DNA from: Rhodanobacter sp.
GTDB lineage: Bacteria > Pseudomonadota > Gammaproteobacteria > Xanthomonadales > Rhodanobacteraceae
Direction: 5' to 3'
DNA length: 45,399 nucleotides
Assembly: GCA_004298015.1 (NCBI GenBank)
Contig: SCSE01000048.1
Span: 1 to 45,399, forward strand
This document shows, one piece after another, positions 1-7,643 of this stretch. Position 1 is the first letter of the stretch. Every line of letters starts with the position of its first letter. The translations under genes and the position numbers were made by a program. Under the pieces are notes generated by a model. That model was not told the origin of the DNA and made no database searches. It worked only from the letters and a program-made list of their open reading frames with translations.

Positions 1-128
1 TATCGCCATAGGATGGGTGTATCGGAAGGAGCGCATAGTGGTTCTATGCAAGCCTGACGAGAGACGCAGTCTATGGATGAGAGCACAATCGCAGCCCGAA
101 GATTTCTACGGCCCACGCTCTTAGCTAG

Positions 129-479
129 CGCAAGGCCGGTGGCCAGGCGCTGGACACCATGGTCATGAAGACCAAGGTCGCAAACGGCACCACCTTCCTC
201 ATCCATATCCATCACCGTCAATCGCCGTTGAGAGTGCTGGAGGGCAGGTCGGACGCGGCACCGGTGTGGTCGACCGAGGCGTATTTCCAGGAAAAGATCC
301 TGCATCATCCGATCGAGACAATTGCCATTCCGGCCGACCAGAACAGCACCGCCACATATACCGCGGCGCGGATGAAAGATGCACCGCACGTGCAGGCGTC
401 AAAGGACTTCATTGCCTTCCTCGGAAGTCCGGCCGCGCAGGCAATCTATCGCAGATACGGCTTTCAGCCGGTCGATTGA
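129..479 (+). pseudogene. 5'-truncated periplasmic solute-binding protein remnant
   Basis: This frame encodes the C-terminal third of a periplasmic binding protein closely similar to the intact gene at 2082-3083. Both share an RKAGG start to the homologous segment, the motif HIHHRQSPL, an AxFQE block and a C-terminal QRYGF/RRYGF block. The similarity begins at codon 129, directly after an in-frame TAG at 126-128, so the first two thirds are missing. An ATG at 159 lies inside the homologous segment and is not a native start. I infer a dead paralog left by duplication and deletion. Nothing recognisable lies upstream in bases 1-128. Confidence 0.7.
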
Positions 480-607
480 GGATTTCGCCAGATGACCTCG
501 TCGGGTTCGTGCCTCGCCACCAATATCCCGTAACGCCAGCACTGTTTGTCAAAAAACCTGAGAGTTCGATGGCACTGGATAACTCGTCCCATGCCCCATA
601 AATCGGT

Positions 608-904
608 TCAAGTGTTTGGATCGAGATAAGGGGCAAGCAGCATGACGACCATGGCGGCGATCTCCATGAGATTTCCAGTGCCTGGCAGCGGCTCCCAGCG
701 ACCGGTGTGGCTGCGGAACGCGGACTCGTAGGAATTGGGTCCGATCTCGGTCAGGCGCGCGACCGTGTCGATGGTGTCGGGGCGATGCATCTGAATCAGC
801 AAATGCTTCCCGTAGGGGCGTACCCCGGCGAGGTCGTGGCCACTGAGCTTGGCGAGTTCGCGTTGTAATTCAGCGGCTTCTCTTCGTGCGTCGAGCGTTG
901 GCAT
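608..904 (-). CDS. hypothetical protein, 98 aa
   Basis: I do not recognise this protein. It starts with ATG at 904, has a charged N-terminus (MPTLDARREAAELQRELAKL), a central beta-like stretch (HLLIQMHRPD, IDTVARLTEIG), a block around HTGRWEPLP and a hydrophobic C-terminal helix. The mixed, balanced composition argues for a real small globular protein rather than a chance frame. It overlaps a shorter frame at 870-995 on the same strand by 35 bases, which suggests translational coupling. The surroundings are decayed, so it may be a leftover of a mobile element. No function is proposed. Confidence 0.45.
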   Translation of the reverse strand: MPTLDARREAAELQRELAKLSGHDLAGVRPYGKHLLIQMHRPDTIDTVARLTEIGPNSYESAFRSHTGRWEPLPGTGNLMEIAAMVVMLLAPYLDPNT

Positions 905-995
905 CGTCGTTGAACCTCAGCGGTTCGCCGGTTTGCGGCTCGAAACCGGCGAATGTCGATTTGAACGGTTTTGGCGCCTGATTGCGTTGCACCAT
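870..995 (-). CDS. possible small basic protein, 41 aa
   Basis: This short frame starts at ATG 995 with MVQRNQAPKPFKSTFAGFEP and ends in a basic ARRTKRSR tail. Its end overlaps the start of the 98-aa protein at 608-904, the arrangement of two translationally coupled small genes. I do not recognise it and it is too short to be sure it is real. The only support is a plausible composition and the overlap with its neighbour. Confidence 0.25.
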   Translation of the reverse strand: MVQRNQAPKPFKSTFAGFEPQTGEPLRFNDDANARRTKRSR

Positions 996-1055
996 GAAAG
1001 CCTCGCTGCGCTGGCCGGGATGGTCGATGGATGAATGGCTCGGGACGCGGCGCAA

Positions 1056-1317
1056 CTAGCGGCCAAAGAGCGACTCGGTCTGGTTGCCCCAACTCGGGTC
1101 CAGCGGCATGACGTGGACGGCAAGGCGCTGATTGTGTCGGGGGATTGAAATCACCGCGACGCGCCCGCGCGCGATGTGTGAGATTGTCTCGCACGATGCG
1201 CATCGGACCCTTCGGGTCGGCCTCATTATCGACAGGCCCAGCTGGAACGACACAAGCTTCATCGCCATGAGGTACACCCGCGTTCTCGAAGGTGGCGCCA
1301 TCCTCGGTCCACGCCAT
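1056..1317 (-). pseudogene. possible frameshifted small gene remnant
   Basis: Two adjacent minus-strand frames each look protein-like over only part of this stretch. The upstream part (from about 1317) reads MAWTEDGATFENAGVPHGDE and continues to VRDNLTH in one frame. The downstream part reads ARGRVAVISIPRHNQRLAVH and ends PSWGNQTESLFGR in another frame, stopping at 1056. Joining them needs one frameshift near 1180. I do not recognise the product. It lies just upstream of the two small minus-strand frames at 608-995 and may have formed an operon with them. Confidence 0.22.
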
Positions 1318-1368
1318 CGCAAATCACGTGACCGACGGGTGAAGGCTGATGTAAATATGTCTTATACA

Positions 1369-1386
1369 TGCAATACGTATATTGCA
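1369..1386. promoter_or_regulatory. inverted repeat upstream of the dsrE-like gene, candidate operator
   Basis: Perfect 7-bp arms TGCAATA and TATTGCA are separated by 4 bases. The element sits about 65 bp upstream of the start at 1451 in a locally AT-rich patch and contains a -10-like TATATT at 1378-1383. No good -35 is visible. Symmetry and position suit an ArsR-type repressor operator. It does not match the ATTC-N8-GAAT site at 5804-5819. Confidence 0.4.
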
Positions 1387-1450
1387 ATAGTGCGCCATTG
1401 CCACGCGGCGTACCGTTATGAGGTCAAACCAAACCATAGGAGAGCGACCC

Positions 1451-2002
1451 ATGATCAAGAAACTTTCGTTGCTGGTTCTTGCGGCTGCGTTTTCAATCCC
1501 GATGGCGGCCATGGCGACCCAGCCACCCGGATTCTGGTCCTATCCGGCGATCCAGGGTTTCGGTCCGGTGCATGTATGGCCGCAGGCCATGCTCCGCCCG
1601 AACAAGCACACCACCTACAAGGCACTCTTTGACGTCACCAAGTCCAAGTCCATGGACAAACTCAACGGCAGCCTCGATCACACGGCGCGTACCGTCAATG
1701 CATTCGCTTCGGTCGGTGTGCCACTGAAGCATCTGAAGTTCGTGGTGATCATCCATGGTGCGGCCACCTCGATCGCGCTGAATGAGAAGGCGTTCGAGGC
1801 CAAGTTCGGCCATCCGAATCCCAACCTCAAGATCATCAGCGCGCTGCGCAAGGCCGGGGTGGAAGTGCTGGTCTGCGGCAACGCCTTGGGCGATCTCGGC
1901 TACAACCCGTCTGAAGTCAATCCGCAGGTGAAGATCGCGTTGTCGGCAATCTCGACCCTGGTGATCCTGCAGGACAAGGGTTACGCCCTGATGCGCATGT
2001 AA
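1451..2002 (+). CDS. exported DsrE-family protein
   Basis: A 183-aa protein of the DsrE/DsrF-like fold, used elsewhere in sulfur-relay and persulfide-carrying proteins. The start at 1451 is preceded by an AGGAG-type ribosome site (about 1438-1442) and opens a signal peptide (MIKKLSLLVLAAAFSIPMAA, then AMA), so the product should be periplasmic. An upstream in-frame ATG at 1418 would bury the signal peptide and is unlikely. Family blocks are FVVIIHGAATSIAL, NLKIISALRKAGVEVLVCGN with a single Cys near residue 142 (the likely sulfur-carrying residue), and a C-terminal TLVILQDKGYALM. The binding protein at 2082 and DoxDA at 3286 follow on the same strand, suggesting a periplasmic sulfur-oxidation unit. 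The in-vivo substrate is unknown. Confidence 0.85.
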   Translation: MIKKLSLLVLAAAFSIPMAAMATQPPGFWSYPAIQGFGPVHVWPQAMLRPNKHTTYKALFDVTKSKSMDKLNGSLDHTARTVNAFASVGVPLKHLKFVVIIHGAATSIALNEKAFEAKFGHPNPNLKIISALRKAGVEVLVCGNALGDLGYNPSEVNPQVKIALSAISTLVILQDKGYALMRM

Positions 2003-2081
2003 GGACACACGTGACTCGCCGGCTGTCGGGAGCTTGTTCCGTCCGCCGGCATTTTTCCCTGTAGCAATGACGAGGTGATGC

Positions 2082-3083
2082 ATGAAAACGCGCATGCGTT
2101 TTAGCCTGCTCGCAGTACTGTTTGCCTTGACCGGGATGACCACGATGGTGCAGGCCGATGATATCGGCAAACCGGTGACTCCGCCGAGGTACCAGGAAAC
2201 GCTCTATCCGCCATGGTCACACGGGGCCAACAATCCGGCGCTGGAGAAGGGCCTGGAGTTCACCGTGCCGGAAGTGGATGACCTGCCCGATTTCCATGGC
2301 AGCATCAATGATCCGCAACTGGTGATCTTCGTCGGTGGAAACTATTACTTTGCCATGGCTCCGTTGGTGCATGCCTTCGAAGCCGAACATCCGCGGATTC
2401 GCGGCCGGATCTATTACGAAACCCTGCCGCCGGGCATTCTGGAAAAACAGATGAGGGCCGGCAATACGATTACCGTCGGAAACATGACCTGGACGGTGGC
2501 GCCGGATGTCTATGCGGCGGGCCTGGGCAAAGTCAAGCATCTGATCGAGAGCGGGATGCTGCTGGCGCCCGCGGTACCCTATGTCACCAACGACCTGACC
2601 ATCATGGTGCCCAAGGGCAATCCGGCGGGTATCCGGTCGGTGGCTGATCTCGGCAAACCCGGTGTGCGTGTGGTGATGCCCAATCCGAAATGGGAGGGGA
2701 TCGCTTCCCGGGCCATGAGTACCTTGCGCAAGGCCGGGGGCCCGGCGCTGGAGAAAACGGTCTATGTGAGCAAGGTGAAGAGTGGCCAGACCGTACTGAC
2801 CCATATCCATCATCGGCAAAGCCCCTTGTTTCTGATGCAGGGCCTGGCGGACGCGGGGATCACCTGGAAATCCGAGGCGATTTTCCAGGAGCAAATCGGT
2901 CATCCGATCAGTAACGTGGATATCGCTGCGCGCAACAACACTACCGCCATTTATGCTTCGGCGGTGGTCAAGAACGCTCCGCATCCACGCTGGGCCAAGG
3001 CGTGGGTCGAATTCCTGCGTTCGCCAACGGCATTGAAAGTGTTCCAGCGCTACGGTTTCAAACCCTACGAGGGCAAGCACTGA
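2082..3083 (+). CDS. periplasmic substrate-binding protein (ModA/sulfate-like fold), orphan
   Basis: A 333-aa type-2 periplasmic binding protein with an N-terminal signal peptide (MKTRMRFSLLAVLFALTG, cleavage probably after VQA). Typical blocks are LVIFVGGNYYFAMAPLVHAF (strand and helix of lobe 1), LTIMVPKGNPAGI, VADLGKPGVRVVMPNP (hinge and lobe 2) and HHRQSPLFLMQGLADAGITW. The HIHH cluster near residues 241-244 is also kept in the truncated paralog at 129-479. No ABC permease or ATPase gene lies nearby, so it is either an orphan or delivers ligand to another partner. Its place between a DsrE-like protein and DoxDA suggests a sulfur-oxyanion or metal ligand, but the fold also covers molybdate, tungstate and sulfate binders. 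Confidence 0.8.
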   Translation: MKTRMRFSLLAVLFALTGMTTMVQADDIGKPVTPPRYQETLYPPWSHGANNPALEKGLEFTVPEVDDLPDFHGSINDPQLVIFVGGNYYFAMAPLVHAFEAEHPRIRGRIYYETLPPGILEKQMRAGNTITVGNMTWTVAPDVYAAGLGKVKHLIESGMLLAPAVPYVTNDLTIMVPKGNPAGIRSVADLGKPGVRVVMPNPKWEGIASRAMSTLRKAGGPALEKTVYVSKVKSGQTVLTHIHHRQSPLFLMQGLADAGITWKSEAIFQEQIGHPISNVDIAARNNTTAIYASAVVKNAPHPRWAKAWVEFLRSPTALKVFQRYGFKPYEGKH

Positions 3084-3285
3084 CATACGGCGAGCGGATT
3101 GGGTCCCATCGATCCGGCTCGCGCAGTCTCAGCTACGTAGTCCATCCTGGTAGGGCGAGCGATCGGGTGTGGTGCTTCAACCGCTATCGGGAAGTGACAG
3201 GGGCCGCACGGTCTTTGCGCGGTATGGCTGGAAAACCCATTGACTCGATCACCCGGCCATGGGCACGGGCAAGAGGGAAACGGCG

Positions 3286-4383
3286 ATGCAAACGAACAAT
3301 ACGACGCAAGCGAACGAATGGACTCCGGCAAGGTTTTTTGCCTTTGCCGGACTGATGGCCCTTGGCGTACGGCTGGTCCAGGGCTGGGTTTACTGGGGCG
3401 GTGCCTCACGCCGCATGTTCTACGATTTCCATATGGTTCATGGGCATCTGTCGGCGGTGAAGTTGAATCCGGACGTCGGTGGCTATCTGGCCAACAAGCT
3501 GATTCATGCCATGCCGGGCTCGGTCTTTCCTGATTTGATCCAATGGATCTTGCTGCACGGCAGCTTCCTGCATTTCATGGTCTGGTTCTGGACCCTGGTG
3601 GAACTGGTGGTCGGCGTGGGCCTGATCATCGGTTTTGCCACCCGGCTGCTGGCTTTTGCCAGTGTCGGCCTGAATGTTTCCCTGATGATGATCTTCGGCT
3701 GGATGGGGTCGACCTGTGTCGACGAATGGACCATGGCCGCAGCGGGCTTTGCGATGGGTACGGTATTGATGCTTACCGGCGGTGGCTCCTGGTCGGTGGA
3801 TCAGTGGCTGGCGCGGCGCAATCCGGAAATGGGTGAACGCGGCTGGTTCCGGGTGCTGTTTTCCGGTCATCTTCCCTACGAGGCCACGCGCAAGTGGAGT
3901 ATCTGGCTGGGCATCATCTCGATCGTGTTCACGGTGGGTTCCTACCAGTATCTGCATGGTGCCGTGTTCAGTCCCTTGCATGGTCGGGTGAACTTCCATC
4001 ATTACCATCTGAGCATGGACAACGCGCAGGCGAAACCCGATGGCACGGTGAGTTTCCATGCCTATGTCGATGCCGGCCCCGACACCGGCAAGCTGTATCT
4101 GATCGGCGCAACACTCCTCGATACGAGTGGCAAGACGGTGGAACAGTGGAGCGGCAAACAGCTAACCGCCTTGCCCAAGGCAAGCATCGTCAATCGGTTC
4201 ACCATGCCCTGGGCTTCGCAATTCAAACCCACGGCCTACGGCATTGGTGGGGTTACTGGCGCCAAGGCCACCCTCCAGTTGCCGGGGAGCGCCGCACAGG
4301 CCTTGACCGGCACCGGTTATACCCTGCGTCTGGACACCATTGATGGCAAGCACTGGAATACGACGGTGAAGGTACAACCCTGA
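3286..4383 (+). CDS. doxDA: thiosulfate:quinone oxidoreductase, DoxD-DoxA fusion
   Basis: A 365-aa inner-membrane protein that joins the two subunits found separately in archaeal thiosulfate:quinone oxidoreductase (TQO), which oxidises thiosulfate to tetrathionate and reduces quinone. Residues about 1-195 are DoxD-like: several membrane helices including FFAFAGLMALGVRLVQGWVY, FMVWFWTLVELVVGVGLIIG and the block FGWMGSTCVDEWTMAAAGFA. A further helix (IWLGIISIVFTVGSYQYL) leads into a soluble DoxA-like beta domain with VSFHAYVDAGPDTGKLYLIG and VNRFTMPW. I chose the start at 3286 because AGAGGG lies about 9 bases upstream; an in-frame ATG at 3259 lacks such a site. It follows the dsrE-like and binding-protein genes after about 200 bp. 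The family is clear, thiosulfate as substrate is inferred from it. Confidence 0.85.
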   Translation: MQTNNTTQANEWTPARFFAFAGLMALGVRLVQGWVYWGGASRRMFYDFHMVHGHLSAVKLNPDVGGYLANKLIHAMPGSVFPDLIQWILLHGSFLHFMVWFWTLVELVVGVGLIIGFATRLLAFASVGLNVSLMMIFGWMGSTCVDEWTMAAAGFAMGTVLMLTGGGSWSVDQWLARRNPEMGERGWFRVLFSGHLPYEATRKWSIWLGIISIVFTVGSYQYLHGAVFSPLHGRVNFHHYHLSMDNAQAKPDGTVSFHAYVDAGPDTGKLYLIGATLLDTSGKTVEQWSGKQLTALPKASIVNRFTMPWASQFKPTAYGIGGVTGAKATLQLPGSAAQALTGTGYTLRLDTIDGKHWNTTVKVQP

Positions 4384-4463
4384 CGGGACCGGCGTCATTC
4401 ATCCTGATCGGTACGGTAAAAGTCGAGGATGCGTGTAGCCTTGTGGCGCTTTTCAGCGGAGGG

Positions 4464-4592
4464 TCAAGGCGACATCTGGCGCCACGCCAGCCACAGCTGC
4501 AAGCAGTATTCGAAGCTCAGTGGGCGCGGTAGCAGGTCAGCGAGTTCGGCCGGGCGAAGCATCAGCAGTCGGATCAGGTCATAGGCAGGTAG
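4464..4592 (-). pseudogene. 3' remnant of an IS4-type transposase
   Basis: A minus-strand frame of about 42 codons between two stops reads LPAYDLIRLLMLRPAELADL and ends LQLWLAWRQMSP. The AY(D/N)LIR block with a following PRPLSFEYCLQ block resembles the extreme C-terminus of DDE transposases of the IS4 group. No N-terminal or DDE catalytic part is visible upstream. I infer a decayed insertion-sequence end in the scar between doxDA and dsbG. Assignment to IS4 is from memory of the motif only. Confidence 0.4.
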
Positions 4593-4990
4593 TCACAACG
4601 CCCGGCCAGCAGCAGATCTCCGTCAACGATGCTGAACAGTGTCGCGTGGAATAACGCATGGGCGCTGCTCTGCTGCCTGCCTACGGTCCGAGCGCGGTAT
4701 CCAGCTCGGCGCCGGGGCCGGGGTGACCCGACACCGCAAGGCCGCGACCCGGGCGTCAGGAAACTCCAGGCCGGACTGTTGACTTCTCGATGTCGGGTGG
4801 CGCGTTTGATTGTCCGCGGTATCGGCCATGGTCATCGTGCTGTCCTCGACCGGCTTCGCCGCACGATCTTGCCAGCGCCATGCCGCGGCGACCATGATCG
4901 TCGGCCGCAAGATCTGCAGGGTCTTTCCCCGTATGTCATCCTCACGATCTTCATGGACGGGATACCCCGTCATCATTGCCGGAGAACACC
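4593..4990. other. non-coding scar between doxDA and dsbG
   Basis: About 400 bp with no convincing gene. Frames on both strands are low-complexity, Arg/Pro-rich shadows. A short inverted repeat (GACGGG and CCCGTC, 4-base spacer) lies at 4956-4971, just upstream of the dsbG ribosome site, and may be a leader hairpin. Together with the transposase remnant on its left, the stretch looks like an insertion/deletion scar. Confidence 0.4.
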
Positions 4991-5737
4991 TTGAAACCAT
5001 GGCTTATTCTTCTCGCGCTGTTGTTTGTCACCAGCGCCTGCGCAAAGGACTACCCCGCTCCGATCCAGGCCCTGACCGGCAAGGGCATCACGATCAAGGG
5101 GCAGCTGAAGGCACCTGACGGCATCACGGGTTATGTCGGCGAATATCACGGACGTCCGATGCCGATCTACCTGCTGTCCGACGGCAAGCACGTAGTCATC
5201 GGGACGCTGTTCGACACTGCCGGCAATGACCTGACACAAGCGCCCCTTCAGGCCGCTACCACGCCGGCGCTGGACGCATCCACCTGGGCCGAACTGGGCA
5301 AGGCAAGCTGGATCGCCGAGGGTGCCACCAAACCAAAGCGCATTGTCTACGTCATCACCGATACCGAGTGTCCGTATTGCCACAAGCTGTGGTTGGCCAC
5401 CCAGCCGTTACTGGCAGGTGGCGACGTGCAGGTACGTCACATTGTGGTGGCGGTGATCTCGCCGAAGAGCCTCGGACGAGCGGCGGCGATCTTCGACGCG
5501 AAAAATCCACAAGCTGCCATGCACCGGCATGAGGCCAATTTCGGCCATAGTCCGATTCAACCGGAAAACCCCATAGCCCCGGCCACCGGCAAGCGCATCG
5601 AAGCGAACAACGCCCTGATGCAGCGGCTCGGCGTCAGCGGGACGCCCGCAACGTTCTACAAGGATGCCGCGGGCAAGATCCGCCAAGTTGACGGGATGAT
5701 GCCGCAGGCGCAGATAAAAGCAGTCTTCGGCAGCTGA
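4991..5737 (+). CDS. dsbG: DsbG/DsbC-like periplasmic thiol:disulfide oxidoreductase
   Basis: A 248-aa thioredoxin-fold protein of the DsbC/DsbG group, which keeps periplasmic cysteines reduced or isomerises disulfides. The active site ECPYCHKLW lies near residues 126-134, and the cis-Pro loop is GVSGTPATFYKD. The N-terminus KPWLILLALLFVTSACAKD is a signal peptide, with cleavage probably after ACA; a lipoprotein reading of the same Cys is less likely. I chose TTG at 4991 because GGAG (4981-4984) lies 6 bases upstream; a TTG at 4976 would put this site inside the gene. The domain before the active site (about residues 20-110) matches the DsbG dimerisation region in length. In this context it may handle sulfur-modified or sulfenylated periplasmic cysteines, but that is inference. 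Confidence 0.85.
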   Translation: MKPWLILLALLFVTSACAKDYPAPIQALTGKGITIKGQLKAPDGITGYVGEYHGRPMPIYLLSDGKHVVIGTLFDTAGNDLTQAPLQAATTPALDASTWAELGKASWIAEGATKPKRIVYVITDTECPYCHKLWLATQPLLAGGDVQVRHIVVAVISPKSLGRAAAIFDAKNPQAAMHRHEANFGHSPIQPENPIAPATGKRIEANNALMQRLGVSGTPATFYKDAAGKIRQVDGMMPQAQIKAVFGS

Positions 5738-5778
5738 AACCTGCCTGACCGAGGTTCGAGAACAGCCCGCTGACGCTC

Positions 5779-5820
5779 TTGTCACTCCCGTATGGGGTCA
5801 TATATTCATACTATCGAATA
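5779..5820 (+). promoter_or_regulatory. promoter with BigR/SqrR-type operator
   Basis: TTGTCA (5779-5784) and TATATT (5801-5806), 16 bases apart, form a good sigma70 promoter. Overlapping its -10 is ATTC (5804-5807), 8 bases, GAAT (5816-5819), extended to TATTC/GAATA at 5803-5820. As I recall, ATTC-N8-GAAT is the consensus reported for the persulfide-sensing repressors SqrR/BigR/YgaV. Such a repressor, with both sensor cysteines, is encoded at 8146-8508 in the same operon. The predicted transcript start leaves a leader of about 20 bases. Confidence 0.7.
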
Positions 5821-5835
5821 CTAGCAATTATGCAT

Positions 5836-6258
5836 ATGAATCCGTTTCTCGTCGCCACTTTCGGTGGCGTCCTGATTGGTCTGTCCGCGATCGTCCTGAT
5901 GGCGGCGTTGGGAAGTATTGCCGGCGTGAGCGGTATTGCAGGCAGTCTGATCAGCGGCGGGGTAAGTGGCCGCGCATGGCGGATGGCGTTCTTGCTGGGG
6001 CTGCTGGCAGGTCCCACCATTCTGTGGCTGGTGTTTGGCGACAGCGGTATCGGCGTACCCCAGGTCGGGCTGCCGTGGATGGCCCTGGCGGGTCTGCTGG
6101 TAGGCGTGGGCACCGGGATAGGCGGGGGTTGCACCAGTGGCCACGGTGTCTGTGGCGTGGCACGACTGTCCCGACGCTCCTTGCTGGCGACGGCGGTTTT
6201 CATGGTCTGCGGGGTTTTCACCGTCTATGTGATCCGCCACCTGCTTGGAGGGCTTTAG
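5836..6258 (+). CDS. YeeE/YedE family half protein 1
   Basis: A 140-aa membrane protein forming the N-terminal-type half of the YeeE/YedE sulfur-transport family, members of which import thiosulfate or other sulfur compounds. Hydrophobic helices start at [20 protein letters not shown]. The family signature [20 protein letters not shown] near residue 95 contains the conserved cysteines, and a last helix follows. In-frame ATGs lie at 5830 and 5836; neither has a clear Shine-Dalgarno, consistent with the very short leader. The second half follows after 1 base at 6260. In this lineage the family commonly occurs as two half-size genes in the bigR operon. The cargo is unproven. Confidence 0.85.
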   Translation: MNPFLVATFGGVLIGLSAIVLMAALGSIAGVSGIAGSLISGGVSGRAWRMAFLLGLLAGPTILWLVFGDSGIGVPQVGLPWMALAGLLVGVGTGIGGGCTSGHGVCGVARLSRRSLLATAVFMVCGVFTVYVIRHLLGGL

Positions 6259-6259
6259 C

Positions 6260-6718
6260 ATGAAAATCATGACTGCCCTCATGTCGGGCCTGCTGTTTGG
6301 GTGGGGTCTCAGCCTTGGCGGGATGACCCAGCCAGCCGTGGTGCTGGGTTTTCTGGATATCTTTGGTCGTTGGGATCCTCGCCTGGCCTTCGTCATGGGG
6401 GGCGCCGTGGCGACCACGGCGCTCGGTTACCGATGGGTGTTACGCCGGCCCCAGCCACTCTTCGAAGATTGTTTCAGGGTGCCCTCGCTGCGTCACATTG
6501 ACGGCCGCTTGATCGGCGGTGCGGCACTGTTCGGCATAGGTTGGGGCATCGCCGGTTACTGCCCTGGCCCAGCCCTGGCCTCGCTCGGCGGTGGTTCATT
6601 GTCGGTAGCGGTGCTTCTGGCCACCATGATTCTGGGGTGGTGGCTGGCCGCCAGACTGCTTCCAGCGCAACGCAACTTGGTGCAACCAGCCAGCAAGGAC
6701 CATAGGAGGACATCATGA
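6260..6718 (+). CDS. YeeE/YedE family half protein 2
   Basis: A 152-aa membrane protein forming the second half of a split YeeE transporter. It begins [20 protein letters not shown] and carries the [14 protein letters not shown] block and the second signature [17 protein letters not shown] near residue 100, the counterpart of the GGGCTSGHG motif in its partner. GGAGGG lies just upstream of ATG 6260, inside the end of the first half, so the two are co-translated. Its stop overlaps the start of the metallo-hydrolase at 6715 (ATGA). The last 12 or so residues are polar and probably cytoplasmic. Confidence 0.85.
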   Translation: MKIMTALMSGLLFGWGLSLGGMTQPAVVLGFLDIFGRWDPRLAFVMGGAVATTALGYRWVLRRPQPLFEDCFRVPSLRHIDGRLIGGAALFGIGWGIAGYCPGPALASLGGGSLSVAVLLATMILGWWLAARLLPAQRNLVQPASKDHRRTS

Positions 6719-7581
6719 AACGTCCCGAAGTACGGGCCTTTTTCGACCAAGCCAGCAACACCTTCAGCTATGTGGCGTGGGATCCGGCGACCCTCAAGGC
6801 AGCGGTGCTCGATACCGTGCTCGACTACGATGCCGCATCGGGCCATACCGGCCACGATACCGCCGATGTGGTGATCGCCTTTGTGCGCGAACACGCGCTT
6901 GTGGTCGAGTGGGTCATCGACACCCATGTGCATGCCGACCACCTGTCGGCCGCACCGTATGTACAGGCGCAACTGGGCGGCAAGCTCGGCATCGGCGAAC
7001 ACATCCGCACGGTGCAGGATACCTTCGGTCAGCTGTTCAATGCGGGCTCGGGTTTTCGTCACGACGGTAGCCAGTTCGATCACCTGTTCAAGGACGGTGA
7101 GCGCTACCAGGTGGGTGGGATCGAGGCGGTGGCTCTCCATACGCCGGGCCATACGCCAGCGTGCATGACCCATCTGATCGGCGATGCGGCCTTTGTCGGC
7201 GATACCTTGTTCATGCCCGACTACGGCACCGCCCGCTGCGACTTCCCCGGTGGCGATGCACACATGCTGTACCGCTCGATCCAGAAGATCTTCGCGTTGC
7301 CGGACACCATGCGTATTTTCCTGTGTCACGACTACAAGGCGGATGGGCGCGACGTCTTCGCCAATGAAACCACGGTGGCGGTCCAGCGCGCAGAAAATAT
7401 CCACGTGCACCAAGGCATCAGCGAGGACGACTTCGTGCGGATGCGCACCGCGCGCGACAAGACCCTGTCGATGCCGAAACTCATCCTGCCATCGGTGCAG
7501 GTCAACATGCGCGCCGGTCATTTGCCGCCGGCTGAAGACAACGGTGTGCAGTACCTGAAAATTCCGCTCAATGCACTGTGA
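6715..7581 (+). CDS. persulfide-dioxygenase-like MBL-fold hydrolase (ETHE1/Blh type)
   Basis: A 288-aa metallo-beta-lactamase-fold enzyme of the ETHE1/Blh group, non-heme iron dioxygenases that turn glutathione persulfide into sulfite. Metal ligands are visible: [10 protein letters not shown] near residues 70-79, [10 protein letters not shown] near 144-153, [10 protein letters not shown] with its bridging Asp near 162, and FLCHDYK near 201. AGGAGG at 6705-6710 precedes the ATG, which overlaps the yeeE stop by 4 bases. In the Xylella BigR operon the matching function is fused to a DUF442 domain; here the DUF442 protein is a separate gene (7644). The product sulfite would be a cargo for the TauE/SafE exporter at 8543. 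Substrate is inferred from family and context. Confidence 0.85.
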   Translation: MKRPEVRAFFDQASNTFSYVAWDPATLKAAVLDTVLDYDAASGHTGHDTADVVIAFVREHALVVEWVIDTHVHADHLSAAPYVQAQLGGKLGIGEHIRTVQDTFGQLFNAGSGFRHDGSQFDHLFKDGERYQVGGIEAVALHTPGHTPACMTHLIGDAAFVGDTLFMPDYGTARCDFPGGDAHMLYRSIQKIFALPDTMRIFLCHDYKADGRDVFANETTVAVQRAENIHVHQGISEDDFVRMRTARDKTLSMPKLILPSVQVNMRAGHLPPAEDNGVQYLKIPLNAL

Positions 7582-7643
7582 CCGGCCAGCAATGAAGCAC
7601 CCCCCGCGATCGCCGGCTTGATCCTGACCCGAGGAGAGAAGAC

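Noticed and set aside
4956-4971. GACGGG/CCCGTC hairpin as a CsoR/CstR-type operator for dsbG
   Set aside because: The arms are short and do not match the ATACCCC-type symmetry expected of that family; a chance or leader hairpin is as likely.
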